From assembly GCA_025084515.1 (NCBI GenBank), contig JAJAGP010000556.1, positions 186,001 to 250,000 on the forward strand: 64,000 bases of DNA, written 5' to 3'. Under the pieces are notes generated by a model that was not told the DNA's origin, did no database searches, and saw nothing but the letters and a program-made list of their open reading frames with translations. Below, one piece after another: positions 24,498 to 36,860 of this stretch. Each line of letters begins with the position of its first letter. Positions within the stretch are counted from its first letter, which is position 1. Both the position numbers and the translations under genes were made by a program. The stretch is from Ancistrus triradiatus (taxonomy: Eukaryota > Chordata > Actinopteri > Siluriformes > Loricariidae).

Positions 24498-24676
24498 AAC
24501 TGTGGTAGCCTAGTGGCTAAGGTACTGGACTATGGACCAGAAGGTCCAGGGTTCAAATCCCACCACTGCTGGGTCCTTGAGCAAGGCCCTTAACCCACAA
24601 TTGCTTGGATTGTAAGACTGTATCAATTGTAAGTCGCTCTGGATAAGGCCGTCTGCTAAATGCTGTAAATGTAAAT
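24498..24676 (+). repeat. tRNA-derived SINE
   Basis: The head GTGGTAGCCTAGTGGCTAAG resembles a tRNA A box, and GGTTCAAATCCC is a B box (internal Pol III promoter). The tail reads CTCTGGATAAGGCCGTCTGC then TAAATG. It is nearly full length and lies directly after MITE 23661-24486. Confidence 0.85.
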
Positions 24677-25299
24677 AAAAAGTCTGGCAATCTGTACCCA
24701 GTAGTTCCACAGTGCTGAAGTCATGCCAATATGGTAGCACTAGGCAGTGATGACGTTGGAAAAGACCAGTAGCCCTGGATACTGACCATGAAGGGAAAGA
24801 CCGGTAGCACAGCTCCCGGCCCTGACACTGCTAATAAAGACTACAGCATGTGCGTATGTGAACGGCCGAGAAGATAGGCCACGCTGTCGATGAGATAATA
24901 CTCGAAATTTATTGTATTTTACTCGTTGTGATTAGGAAACTTTGTAAACAGAGACACAGGCACAACAGTATTCATTGTTATTTGTTCTTAATACCCCCAA
25001 GTATAGCTGTAAAACCGAGTCATGATCTGCTTAATTTCAAAATCCATTTGCAACTGTTATATTTCAGTCTCCTCTCCTCTCGCGCTGAAATATATGGAGT
25101 AGACTATGCCTTTGAAATCTGCTCTGTAGATTCAGTGGTTGCTGTTTCTCCATGTACACACAGAGTTTTCAGGGTTGTGCAGCAATAGTGGTTGTCTGCC
25201 GCATCAGCCCAGCTCAAGGCCAGCACACAGGCACACAAACACAAGGTCAGTCTGTTCACGGCGCATAAAGGAGCATATGCCAAACACACAGCTACTCCC

Positions 25300-25301
<2 letters not shown>

Positions 25302-25351
<50 letters not shown>
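25302..25351. repeat. (CA)n microsatellite
   Basis: About 25 CA units. Confidence 0.97.
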
Positions 25352-25358
<7 letters not shown>

Positions 25359-28300
25359 TCGCTATCCTTGTGAGGACTTTCCACCGACTTAACTGATGAC
25401 TATAACTAATTAATGCGACACCTACACCTAACTCTAACCTCAGTAACCTAAGGCAAATCGTTTGGCCCTTTTGGTTTTTCAAATAACATTTGCCATTTTT
25501 GGAGGGAAAAAAAAGCAATTAAAGAAGTGAGGACTGACAAAACTATCAGGTTTTCCTATCATTATGAGGACATCTGGTCCTCACAAGTATAGGAAGACAA
25601 GATACACACACCTTTCTATCATTATGGAGACTTTGCACTGACATACTATTACTGTAGATAATTAATGCTACACCTAACATTAAGCTCATTAGCCTTACGT
25701 CTTTTGTTAGGGGGATACAAAAACCTGACAATGTCAATCATCATGTGAGTCGATGCATCATCTATTTGGAATCATTCAGTCAACCATGTGGACACAGAAA
25801 GGACCTGGGGATCGAACCCAGGACCTTCTTGCTGTGAGAAAATGGTGCTACCTGTTGCCATTGAATCCAATTCCGATTATGAGCACCAGAGGGTGCAGTC
25901 CTACTCACAGGCGCATATCCTGTTCTCAGTGAGAATTTCTTTTAATTGCAGGAGATAAGACTTTGAGTTTTTATTCACATTTAAAGTACACATTATTTTG
26001 AATTTTGTGATTCTTCAGCATTAAAAAAAGAGTGTTTTTACACTGATTCTTAAGATATGGTGAAGCTACAATAGAACATTTTGTTTACAATTTTAAATTC
26101 TGTTTCTAGTCATTTCTTTTAATCGCAGGGTTTTTTTTTTCAAAAAGTATACAAGAAAACCACTTCCACCTAACCCTACATTTAACCTCAGTAAGAATTT
26201 TTTTTATTTGCTTTTTCAAATAAAAGTTCTCTTTCAAGTTATACCTACATACAATCCGAAAAATGCCATAATCAAGATGCAAAAAAAATATACTGGCTTC
26301 AGTGTAGCTGATTTAAAAGAGCAACTTATGCAAATTATTAGTTGGACTATAGGGCCAAAAGTATGTAAATGTTATCAAGTACATTTACATACTTTTGGCC
26401 CTATAGTCCAAGTAATAATGAAAAACTAACCATGACAATCAAATTGACTGCCCAGTCAAATAAATACCCTTGTGGACACTTACACACACCACTGGCAAAA
26501 CGCTGTGTGATCTCTCCATTAGTGCGCATCAGGGTTAGTACATACATGGCTTGAGTGTCTCTCTCTCTCCATCTCCGATCTGACTCACAGATGAGCCATG
26601 AATGGTCGGCCTTGGGTCTGTCCTTCTAGGTGCGATGAAAAGAAAATTCATTCGCTGCACAGAGGGAGGGAGCTAGTTCAGAGACATTGCGTCATTCTCA
26701 ACCAAATTACGCTTGAACTAAATCTTAAACTTTACCTGCAATAATAAACTGACTCATAGAACATATGGCTTCATCTAAATGAATTCACTGTTCAAGCAAA
26801 GTCATCGGTCCTGAATCTCCAGACTTCTCCAGCTGACATCCAGTGAAGATGTAATGTTCTGTGGTAGCCTTGGTTCTGCTTTTCTTTCAACTTCTCTTTC
26901 GAACTGTAATTGCATTAGTTATACCTCTTTGCTTATTCCAGTGGTTTAGTTAAACGCTTAGGTGACACTGAGGTGTCCATTTTAGTAAATCTTTTACTCT
27001 ATATTGCATATACACCAACGAAACAAAACCTAATGACCACCTTGTCACCTTATAATACTTCCATGTGAATGCCCTGACCCAGATTTCCAAAGCGGAACAT
27101 TGCCCAGAGCATCACATTCTCCAACAGCTTGTCTTCTTCCCACAGTGCCATCACTTCCCCATGGTAAACGGTCAAGAAATAAATTTCATCAGACAAGACA
27201 AATATATACTTATAGTATACATACTATACTTCTTTTTGTAGAAATTCCAGTGGCTCTGAGGTAAGGACCTGGATTTAAGGCTCATGCAGGTAGAGCTGTT
27301 ACAAAACCCTGCGATGGACTGGAGCTCCATCCACTGCCTGCACCCAGTGAATTCTGGAATATGCTCTGTGCTCTGGCAGTCATAAACAGGGCTACAACAG
27401 ATGCATTGCTTTTGCCTTTCGATATATACTGATGACATTCTAAAGCAGTTTTATGGCACACCAGTAGACTTCGGTGTAACTCTAACAGAAACCAAGGACA
27501 ACTGCCACTTCAGACGAATATGTTTACTGCCAGTGAGGCTTGGCAATTTTCAATGCACACTCTACACCATCCCTGCATGTTAGCATTCTTCTTTAGGTCT
27601 TTTAGGGAATGAATAGCGCTGTTCTATGTGCTCAGAGATATTGGGCAGCACATTTGGGCAGACCTCGTACGTAATATCTTGTCCCATCTGACCGCTAGTC
27701 TAACTCACATTAATCTCTTTCGGTCCTGTTCCCTCTCACTCTCCCTTAACTACAGGTGAATCAGGTTAAGTACAGTTCACCCGACTCGCTCCCACTCCAT
27801 CACTCGGCCGCCTCCTCAGGTGGAGCATCCATCAGCGCGCGGGCAAGATTGATGGCGGTGGCCTTAACTGTGGCGGCTTCACCAGCATGCTCCGCCAATT
27901 TTACATATTAATTTATGACCCGCAGTGCAGTAATTGAGAGGGGAGGAGCCGGTGCTTCGGGAGGGGGATGAAAGCTACTCTTGGCCTGATTCATGTGCCT
28001 GTCAACACCTTTTATGGGCTTTTTTTATAGGTTGAGCAGGACATATACACTTTGCCTTCACAGGTGAGTGCAAGGGGTTATGTTTGCATAAAAGCGAAGT
28101 TATGGGCCTGACAGTGGCCAAGACCAGATTAGAGAGCATCCTGGAAATATAACAGCTATGACCATCGCTTTTGTATATTCTTATCATTTAATAGCTCTAT
28201 AAAGCTATATAAAATGTTACTACGTGTTAACATCGATTTGGTTCCTGTACACAGTGTATTAGAGGTACCAGTTGCTCAGCTTTACAGCCATGTTTCGGTT

Positions 28301-28757
28301 TCTATGGCCATTTGTTTGGTTAAACCTCCCATCGCCACCTGGATTACAGTCCCATAAACTTTGTGCAAACCATTAAAACCAGCTGAGTTCTGCAACATAT
28401 GATGGTCATGTGTTGTGGTTTAAGTTGCAAAACACAAATGTGAAGATGTTATCTCATAATCCAGGTGGTAAGTCTCAAGTATAAAACTCACTCTCATTCC
28501 TCTGGGTCTTCAGCTACTGTAATTATGAGTCATTAAGGTCCTCAGAAGACACTGAACCCTAATTCTGATTAATTATGTGTTTGGTGAACTGTTTCGCGCC
28601 CATGCGACCGGGATTGAAATTCACACGATACCATGTGGCATCTTATCCACAAGGGGGTGCTCTCAATCAATCTTTTGTCTGACAGCGTGACAGTGGGAAA
28701 ACACGAACAAACTAATTTGCCACTAACACCGTGCGTGCATGAAGTGAAAGAACCAAG
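25352..28757. other. No gene recognised
   Basis: This AT-rich segment contains two related blocks (around 25,375-25,470 and 25,610-25,700) sharing phrases such as CTAATTAATGC and CACCTAAC. It also has the hairpin at 26342-26411 and a repeat-like phrase around 27,010-27,160. I see no supported exon. Confidence 0.5.
26342..26411. repeat. Perfect 31-bp hairpin
   Basis: TTGGACTATAGGGCCAAAAG with its continuation to 26372 is the exact reverse complement of 26381-26411, leaving an 8-base loop TATCAAGT. The perfect arms suggest a recently collapsed MITE or a small foldback. The GGCCAAAAGTATG phrase resembles Tc1-type ends (GGCCAAAAGTCT). Confidence 0.9.
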
Positions 28758-29297
28758 CTAACCTTTACAAAACACAGTCTTAATTACATTCTGTTGGGTT
28801 TTTCGCCCCCATGCTGATATCCCATCCTGTGACCCTGTAGGTTGTGGATTATGGAAGATTTGGGCAGTCATAGCTTTCATCATAACCACTATAGCATCTT
28901 CTGTGACCAGTGCATAAAGGACAGCTTTATGGTGTACCTTGAGACAGATAATCAACCCCGTGCATTTGGAACGTATATGATGAATTGTATTTAAGGCAAC
29001 TGCAGTACTAAGACCTCTGAACCCAGCCTTTCTCATTCTTTTTCTGATTTTCTTAATATGGAGGTCTGCTTTGGGTTTGGCTGTCTCTTGATACTGCCTC
29101 CATACTTCTTTGGCATCCGTGTCTGTTAGAACTTCTCTGTGGAATGTCAATTTCAGACTTGCCTCCACTTCATCTCGTGGTGCCGTAACATACTTTATAT
29201 GAAGGGCTAGTGATGCCCCAGTATACTGCCCTGCACTGTAATGCATTCCTCTCATTAACCCTGCAATTGAGTCAACACTGCTCCAGTGTAACTCCAT
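28758..29297 (-). CDS. Unrecognised single-exon ORF, 179 codons
   Basis: This is the longest uninterrupted frame on unannotated DNA in the window outside low-complexity repeats. The ATG sits in a good Kozak context (GTTGCCATGG). The protein starts MELHWSSVDSIAGLMRGM, has a basic patch HIKKIRKRMRKAGFRG in the middle and ends with NPQPTGSQDGISAWG and a basic tail. No signal peptide or membrane segment is evident, and no Tc1 motif is present. I do not recognise a family. The C-terminal half loosely recalls a PTB-like fold (alternating hydrophobic strands, then a helix ending MMKAMTAQIFHN), but that is weak. It may be a small intronless gene, a retrocopy, or a chance frame. Confidence 0.35.
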   Translation of the reverse strand: MELHWSSVDSIAGLMRGMHYSAGQYTGASLALHIKYVTAPRDEVEASLKLTFHREVLTDTDAKEVWRQYQETAKPKADLHIKKIRKRMRKAGFRGLSTAVALNTIHHIRSKCTGLIICLKVHHKAVLYALVTEDAIVVMMKAMTAQIFHNPQPTGSQDGISAWGRKTQQNVIKTVFCKG

Positions 29298-29529
29298 GGC
29301 AACACATTCACATTACATGACAGTGTTTTTACTTCTACTCCCCATAAGCAGTCCATAAAAAATTTAAACGTATCTTTTTTCAGAATTAATAGCTTCAGTG
29401 TAATAGACCTATAATATGGGATGTTCCTTTAGCTTGGCCGCGAACTTCTAACGACATTGGCAATAACCCATTTATGGCCCACTTGGACTTGAGCCAGAAC
29501 TGCCCTGTGACCCTTCCAGGTTGATCCCT

Positions 29530-29643
29530 GTTACATTCAAGGCGTTTAGCAGAAAGACTTATTCAGGGTGACTTACAACTGATACAATCGTACAATATAT
29601 AATCCAAGCAAATGTAGATTAAAGGTCTTGCTCAAGGTCCTTT
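29530..29643 (-). repeat. SINE fragment
   Basis: It reads reverse-complement of the SINE tail and middle (GTTTAGCAGAAAGACTTATT, then GTCTTGCTCAAGGTCC), with the tRNA-like head lost. Confidence 0.6.
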
Positions 29644-31310
29644 TATAAAGCGACAGCCTTGGACATTCAAAAGGTATAGACAGTGCAAGCACTTGACAAG
29701 AAAGCTGACAGTAAAAATAATGTGGTGGCAGCCTCCCTAGTAGAGGCATGGCATTCTCAGCAGCTCTCGGCATGCAGTGCAGGGCTGCTTTGCTGGATTT
29801 ATTATTGTTTTATAGCTGTTATAATAGCAGTTATTGATAGATATTTGAGGCTTTACTATTTCCAGTTGTCTTATGTTCATGCACTTTGTGGTATACGTTT
29901 AATGGTCTACCACAAGTCCCTCAGTTCAGGCCTTTAGGTTTCAAGTCTAGGGCTCCTATCAGACCTCTTTCTGTGCATGCAGGCACTAAATAAAAGCTTC
30001 ATCATGAGCAATAGTTGAAATAAAAGGTTTTTGTTCCATGTCCACACATCTCAGGTTGAGTTGGGACAGGATGACAAGGTGTTCTAATCTTTCATCCCAT
30101 GAGAAGCTCAGTGTGGCTATATCCATTAGCCGGTGGAGCAGCACAGTCAGTCATGAGAATGAGGTAGGAGCCTTCTACTCTTTTAGAAGGTTTTAGATCG
30201 TTTTCACCACCTTTCTGCCTCCCTACTGCTCTGCAGGAAATCAGGACTGGACATCACATGGCCCCAGTCCTGTGCAGTTTCAGAAGGACTCAGATGAAAA
30301 CTGTGGCCCACTGTCCAAAAGTGCAACCTCTGGCATTCCATGATGGGCAAAGATTGATTTGAAATGCTGGATCATTGCTTCTGAAGTTGTTGAAACAAGT
30401 GACTTTTCTTCTTCTTTAACCCTTGGTTGGAGAGGGAGTGAAATGCTTCTTGGGGTGGAAGAGGTTTAGGGCCTGGTTTCAGTAAGCCATTATGCTCAAT
30501 CTGCATATTCCCTAAATATTGCTTTTCCTGAGTCTATATTGACAATGCTAAAACTGGCTACCAGATGCAATGCTATGGGGGCTGAACATGATAATAATGG
30601 TGTGGTTACAGTACTGTAACCATCCACCAACCCAGCAGGTGTGTGTCAGTAATTTCCGGTCAGCCTCACTTGATGATATTGTGTTTTCCGTTGTGCTGCG
30701 GTAGTTCTAAATTTGCTCTTGCTTTTGGATTTGCTTTTGTGTTTTCCTTCAGTCCATTTGTCTTGCACTTAAGTGCTTCCGTAGACGGAGTGAGTGAGAG
30801 CACAAGAGCAGAAAGGATGAGTGGATGGAAACAGTCATGATGAAGGAAATATGAAGAAAAATGCAGCCTTCAGTTTGATTTGAGGTGTTTTGACCTTGCT
30901 CTTATCCAACCTCTGGATTAATGTCATCTGGTATCTGGAATTACTTTATGAACCAATAAAAGACACTTATTTATTCCACAGTATCTCATCTGTCATGGTG
31001 CAGTCAAGACAGAAATGTGTTCCTGCTGCAGAAATGGCCTTCGTTTTCCGTGTCTGCTACGAATGAATGTGCGAGCACAAAGGTCTAGCCCTGAGTCCAA
31101 AATAATGATCATCAGAACAGCAGGTAAAAGACACTGCTTTAGTTCTTATTAATATGTATAATTTCACCCATGTTAACCATTTTCTTTTTAAGGTTTTATC
31201 GTGTAAAATAAGCATAATCTGGCATCTATTACTGTTCCTTATAGTAATTTTAAACTAACTCCACAATTCAGTATAAAAAGGTTTAGTAGCCCGTCATGTC
31301 TGAATGAGTT

Positions 31311-31427
31311 CAGCATTTGGCAGACACCCTATTCCAGAGCAGCTTACAACTGATACAACCTTACAAGGTACAACCCAAGTCTTGCACAAGGGCCCAACAG
31401 TGGAACGATGAGATTTCAACCCTCAAG
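31311..31427 (-). repeat. SINE fragment
   Basis: Reverse-oriented SINE tail and middle: CATTTGGCAGACACCCTATT, then TTACAACTGATACAACCTTA and GGGCCCAACAGTGG. Confidence 0.6.
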
Positions 31428-32489
31428 ATGCTGGACAAGACTGGCTGGGGAGCCACCATGTGTTTGAGCCATAGCTTTGAAACAACACTGAAAGGAGAGC
31501 TTGAAGTTGCTGAAAACCAGTTACTTAGGACCTGGTTTCAGACCTTGGCCTGAGTTTACAATTAAGGTCAAGTGTGGAACCCTGATTGTCCATGATGTAC
31601 CTGTATCTGTGCTAACTGAATTCAGAGACAGGCTCCAACATGACCCTGACCAGGATATGCAAGGGAAGCTTTGCTCCATGTACATTCCAAATAAATTTCC
31701 TATAACATGCCTATAAATATACTTGTTTGTGAATGTATGGTGGTGGAATAACTTATAAATCAAACAGTAAATAGAAGTGCCATGGGATGACTGGTTTGGG
31801 CACAGTGACACTGGTTACAACCTTTGTGAGCAATGGCGGCAAAACCAGTTTATGTGGAGGTACTAAGAAACAGGAATCCTCACTTTCTCCTTGGCAAATA
31901 GAAAATGGGCCAAACATTTCTTAACTGCTCATCAACTGTTTGAATTTATTGCTATTAAGTGGAACAACTTATTTTGCCCAGGATATAAATATGAACCATG
32001 TAGCCTTTGGGACATGTATACATTTCAGTGCTTGTGTACTTGAGCCAGGATGAGGATTCAATCCTGAACTTGAAGGCAGAGGAAGCATGTGCACTATGGA
32101 CGTGCTATAACAAAAGTGCATTCATAATAGTCAATTACTCACCTCTGGATAGGACAGTATAATTGTCTTCAAGGTAAAATGACCATGTTATTTGCCTTTC
32201 TTCAGTTCAACATTAAAATATGCTTTACTTCTCTTGTTTAACTCCAGAGCAGGTCTTTGTGTTTAAAATTCACCTCAAACACAGCTTCACTTGGACTTTC
32301 ACTCCATCTCTCAGCCTTCCATCTTACTTTCTCCATTATCTCTTCACTTCAAGTTACCGCTTTGATTTACTCTTTCAAACCTTCCTACCTTTTAAAAGTC
32401 CATTCACCATCTTCATTTGTCTAACGGGTTTCACTTTCAGTTCATGAAACTGCTAATTCTCCATTTAAACACTTCTTTCACACAGTTTC

Positions 32490-32650
32490 TTTTCCACTTA
32501 CCAATACAAACCGTACCATTTACCGGCAGCATCGCTAGCAAAACGATCTGCGCCTGCGCTGCTTTCATGCCAGTTTAAATAAAGCGCCAGCCACCTGCTG
32601 CCTGTTAAGAATAATTGCTTGTTAATACCACGGGTGCCCGCGTTGTAGTT
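32490..32650. repeat. Unnamed dispersed repeat, copy 2
   Basis: This is the partner of 6700-6850. Both share TTTACCGGCAGCATC, a CTGCGC..GCTG block and GCCAGTTTAAATA, preceded by pyrimidine-rich DNA. Confidence 0.45.
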
Positions 32651-34779
32651 TTTGGTCAACGTAGTTTATTGAGTTCGACCGCCATTTTAGAAGGAGCAGC
32701 GCGAACTACGTTCCGATAGATAGGATACTAAAAAAGATAAACCGCATATACTGTACACATTTAATAATTTCCCAAAGCGGAAATTATGGGGGAAAGATAA
32801 TAATAAGCTAGTATGGTCATTATTTGACAGGTTAGTATAAAAGTAATTCACATTAAAATCAAATAAACTGTTTAAAGAGATGAAATAGTGAGATTAGAGT
32901 CTTTTTACACAGGTGAAAACGTGAGAAAGTGAAGATACTCATCTTTCCATTTGATCTCACAGTTGTATAGAAGAAATTACAGATAAATATCATTTCTCTT
33001 TTCTGGTTTTCTTTTTCCTAGTGGCAATATGTTTTTCTGTTCGGCTGCTCTAATTGTTTTCTTCTTAGCAATTCAGAGCTTGGTTAATATGTTTTTAGGT
33101 CTCCATAGACAGTGAAAAGCGAAGCATAATGAGCACTGTTATTGATTCATGTCCTGCTCTGTTTAGATGTTCGTGTTAAAGAGAGAATCTGCTATAGACA
33201 CAAACCAAGGCCATCATGCAAATCGCGACAGAAGGCCTGCTTTGTATCACGAGTCCTCATTCGCTTTTAATTATTGCAGTACACTACTTTCTCCTTGAAA
33301 TGAGTAAATCCATACATGTGTTTGTATGCTGAAAACATATCTTAGCAAGTGAAGGTATCTTAATGGTAGGCAAATTCTAATTAAGAGATCGTTGTAAAAT
33401 GTTTCAGCTCTGCAATGTACTGGTTTCTGGTTCAGGACACAAATACACCTTACTAGATTTTATTGGTGAACCAATCCAATGCAGTATTGTTTTAAAGGCT
33501 CTTTGATTACATTTTCTTGGGAGTTTTTAGGGAGCGCTTAGTAGTGCCAACACTTCTTAGCTGAAATGCAGAGGCCACACAGCCACATGTAACCCAACAT
33601 TCTGTTTTCTTGACTGCCCAGCATTTCTTCTAAGCATAGAGTCCAGTGAAGTTTAACTGAACAAGTTTACTGCCTTGCAAAATACAAGATTGTACATACA
33701 CATGGAAGGCAACTAGCATCTTTGGCAGCCTCTCAGCCATGCTATAGATTATGTCCATGTTAATAACAGACTGGACTGTGTTTCTGCCAAAGCCCTTATT
33801 CTCCATGCTCATAAGGTGTTGAATAGGACTTCATGTTTAAACCAAATTTGTTTCAGTTGTAATAAAAAAAAAAAGAGAAACGTCCATGTATGGTTCTCTA
33901 GATTACAAGATCACAAAAATATCATATAAAATGGAAAAACGGTGTATTCTGTGGGGGATTTAGCCAATCACATCAAAACAGAGTAAAATCACATGCAGTA
34001 TCTATTCTGTAACGTGATTGTTATGAAATTGTTGAAACATTTACAAGGGTCACAGCGACAGTAGCTTTGAGTACCATCTAGTGGCTAATATCGCTAAAAT
34101 CATTTTGATAGTTTTTCCCGTTCTCACAGAATATCCAAAATATCCTCCTGTGATTTGGGTTTTCAAACAAGATAAAATAAGAAGTAAGAACCTGAATATT
34201 TATATGTACATTTTAAAGAGTAATTTATTAGATAGACTGATTGTTTGCATAAATTAGACACTGAGCTGTCTCAATAAAAAAGCACTGCATCTTTTCAAAG
34301 TACGTGCTATAATGCTTTGGGAAAACCTGAAGTGAAAACTAACCACAGTCAGTCACATTTCCTCACAGTAGCTGACCAAATCCCACATTTGTTTCTTTAA
34401 GAGAAATAAAACCAATCAAAACCTGTACAAAATGGGTTTTAAAAAGTATCCTTCACTCTACAGCTAAAAGTCTATGTATTTCCATAAGAGGGTGTTGCGA
34501 TGTACAACCCCAAAACAGAAAACCTGAACCTGAGATATTTCATATGTTACAAAGCATACATTCCTGAATTTCAAGGTCTGCAATAAGGACGGTAATGCAT
34601 TTACCATTTTGTAATGTTGCCATTCCTTTTGACCACACTTAAAAGATGTTTTTGGCACCAAGTTCACTTCAAAATTCTCCACACATTCTCTATTGGTGAC
34701 AGGTCAGGACTGCAGGCGCACTGGGAAATGTAGTGAGGAAAAGTCGTGGTCGCAGTCATGTTTTAAGCACTATGATATA

Positions 34780-36213
34780 CAGTGGTGCTTGAAAGTTTGT
34801 GAACCCTTTAGAATTTTCTATAATTCTGCATAAATATGACCTAAAACATCATCAGATTTTCACACAAGTCCTAAAAGTAGATAAAGAGAATCCAGTTAAA
34901 CAAATGAGACAAAAATATTATACTTGGTCATTTATTTATTGAGGAAAATGATCCAATATTACATATTAGTGAGTGGCAAAAGTATGTGAAATTAGAAAAG
35001 TGAAATTAGAGTCAGGTGTTTTCAGTCAGTGGGATGACAATCAGGTGTGAGTTTAAAGAACAGGAATCTATCAAAGTCTGCTCTTCACAACACGTTTGTG
35101 GAAGTGTATCATGGCATGAACAAAGATTTCTGAGGACCTCAAAAAAAAAAAAAACGAGTTGTTGATGCTCATCAGGCTGGAAAATTTCTAAAGAGTCTGG
35201 ACTCCACCAATGGAGGACTCAAACAAATGGAGGAAATTCAAGACCATTGTTACCCTCCCCACGAGTGGTCGACCAACAAAGATCACTCGAAGAGCAAGGC
35301 GTGTAATAGTTGGCGAGGTCACAAAGGATCCCAGGGTATCTTCTAAGCAACTGAAGGCCTGGCAGGGTTGCAAGGAGAAAGCCACTGCTCTCCAAAAAGA
35401 ACATTGCTGCTCGTCTGCACTTTGCTAAAGATCATGTGGACGAGCCAGAAGACCATTGGAAAAATGTTTTGTGGACGGATGAGACCAAAATCATGGTAGT
35501 ATCATGGTTTGGGCCTGTTTTGCTGCATCTGGGCAGGATGGCTTGGCATCATTGATGGAACAATGAGATCTGAATGATATAAGAGGAAAATGTCAGGACA
35601 TCTGTCCATGAACTGAATCTCAAGAGAAGGTGGGTCATGCAGCAAGACACCGACCCTAAGCACACAAGCCGTTCTACCAAAGAATGGTTACAGAAGAATA
35701 AAGCGGCCAAGTCAAAGTCCTGACCTTAATCCGATCGAAATGTTGTAGAAGGACCTGAAGCGAGCAGCTAATGTGAGGAAACCCACCAACATCCCAGAGC
35801 TGAAGCTGTTCTGTACGGAGGCTAAAATGGGCTAAAATTCCTCCAAGCCGGTGTGCAGGACTGATCAACAGCTACAGGAAACGTATAGTTGAAGTTATTA
35901 CTGCACGGGGGGGGGCACACCAGATACTGAAAGCAACGATTCACCTGATTGTCATCCCACTGACTGAAAACACCTGACTCTAATTTCACCTTCAAGTTAA
36001 CTGCTAATCCTAGAGGTCACATACTTTTGCCACTCACTAATATGTAATATTGGATCATTTTCCTCAATAAATAAATGACCAAGTATAATATTTTTGTCTC
36101 ATTTGTCTTTATCTACTTTTAGGACTTGTGTGAAAGTCTGATGATGTTTTAGGTCATACTTATGCAGAAATATAGAAAATTCTAAAGGGTTCACAAACTT
36201 TCAAGCACCACTG
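34780..36213 (+). mobile_element. Near full-length Tc1 element with both inverted ends (family T1)
   Basis: Both ends are present. CAGTGGTGCTTGAAAGTTTG opens after TA and its reverse complement closes before TA, about 1.43 kb apart, close to the 1.6 kb usual for Tc1. The long terminal repeats (about 200 bp, with GAGGAAAATGATCCAATATT inside) are well kept. The transposase between them is broken by small deletions and shifts. The helix-turn-helix part and the regions with TTTTGTGGACGGATGAGACC (first Asp), CACCGACCCTAAGCACACAA (second Asp) and CTGACCTTAATCCGATCGAA (Glu) are still readable. It is not autonomous. Confidence 0.93.
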
Positions 36214-36477
36214 TATACAGCATACCTTAAACTCCTCGATTTACGATAGATTCAACTAACGATGGATTTGTCGGAACGTATCCCCATCATAAATCTAGGA
36301 CTACCTGTATGTGTGTGTGTGTATTTATGCATGGAGACTGGGCAGGAAGGCGGAGTTTAAATTGCTCATTAAGGGTCCATGAGGGTGGACAGAATGCAAA
36401 GCCATCTACAATCTCCAGAACTCCAGTCATCCAGGACAAACAAGGGTAGCAGCTGCAGTTAACGAAGAGATACAGGA

Positions 36478-36480
36478 ATG
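36478..36480 (+). CDS. gucy1b2: Candidate first coding exon of gucy1b2 (ATG only)
   Basis: The first firm exon begins directly with the codon for Tyr of the expected MYGF start, so the initiator Met must come from an upstream exon ending ATG. At this position GGAATG is followed at once by the donor-like GTATGG, 380 bp before the 36861 acceptor. This is the nearest fitting candidate I saw, not a proof; a more distant exon is possible. Confidence 0.3.
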
Positions 36481-36860
36481 GTATGGACACACATTTTCTC
36501 CTTAGGAAGTGGCTGTTATATAACATTTTCTTACAGAAATTGCATATTGATGTGATGTTCTATACTGTGAATGGACTTGTTTTTGATGGGTGGACTTTTA
36601 TGCGTTTTACCTAATATTTGAAATGCGAGTTGTGTCCTTTTCCAATTATGTTTGTGTGGGTGAAAGGAATACCTTATGTACTGACACTATATGTGTACCA
36701 TTTAGATTTATCATCTGTATTTCAGCAGTCTTGACCTTGAGCTTTCTGTCCGTCTCTCTATAGTTCAGGCCAGCTGATTATCCAGACATTTTTCTCGATG
36801 TTTTGATGATATTGAGGCATCATGATATCTTTTCACCCTCTCTGTCCTCTGCCCTCACAG

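Larger units (their letters stand above)
29644..34779. other. No gene recognised
   Basis: Apart from the SINE fragment at 31311-31427 and the dispersed repeat at 32490-32650, this is AT-rich DNA without a supported exon. A short GC-richer patch at 32,640-32,720 (CCGCCATTTTAG) is promoter-like, but nothing downstream supports a gene. Confidence 0.45.

Noticed and set aside
24498..24569. tRNA gene
   Set aside because: A- and B-box-like words are present, but the sequence continues into the SINE body and does not fold as a functional tRNA; same for 43768.
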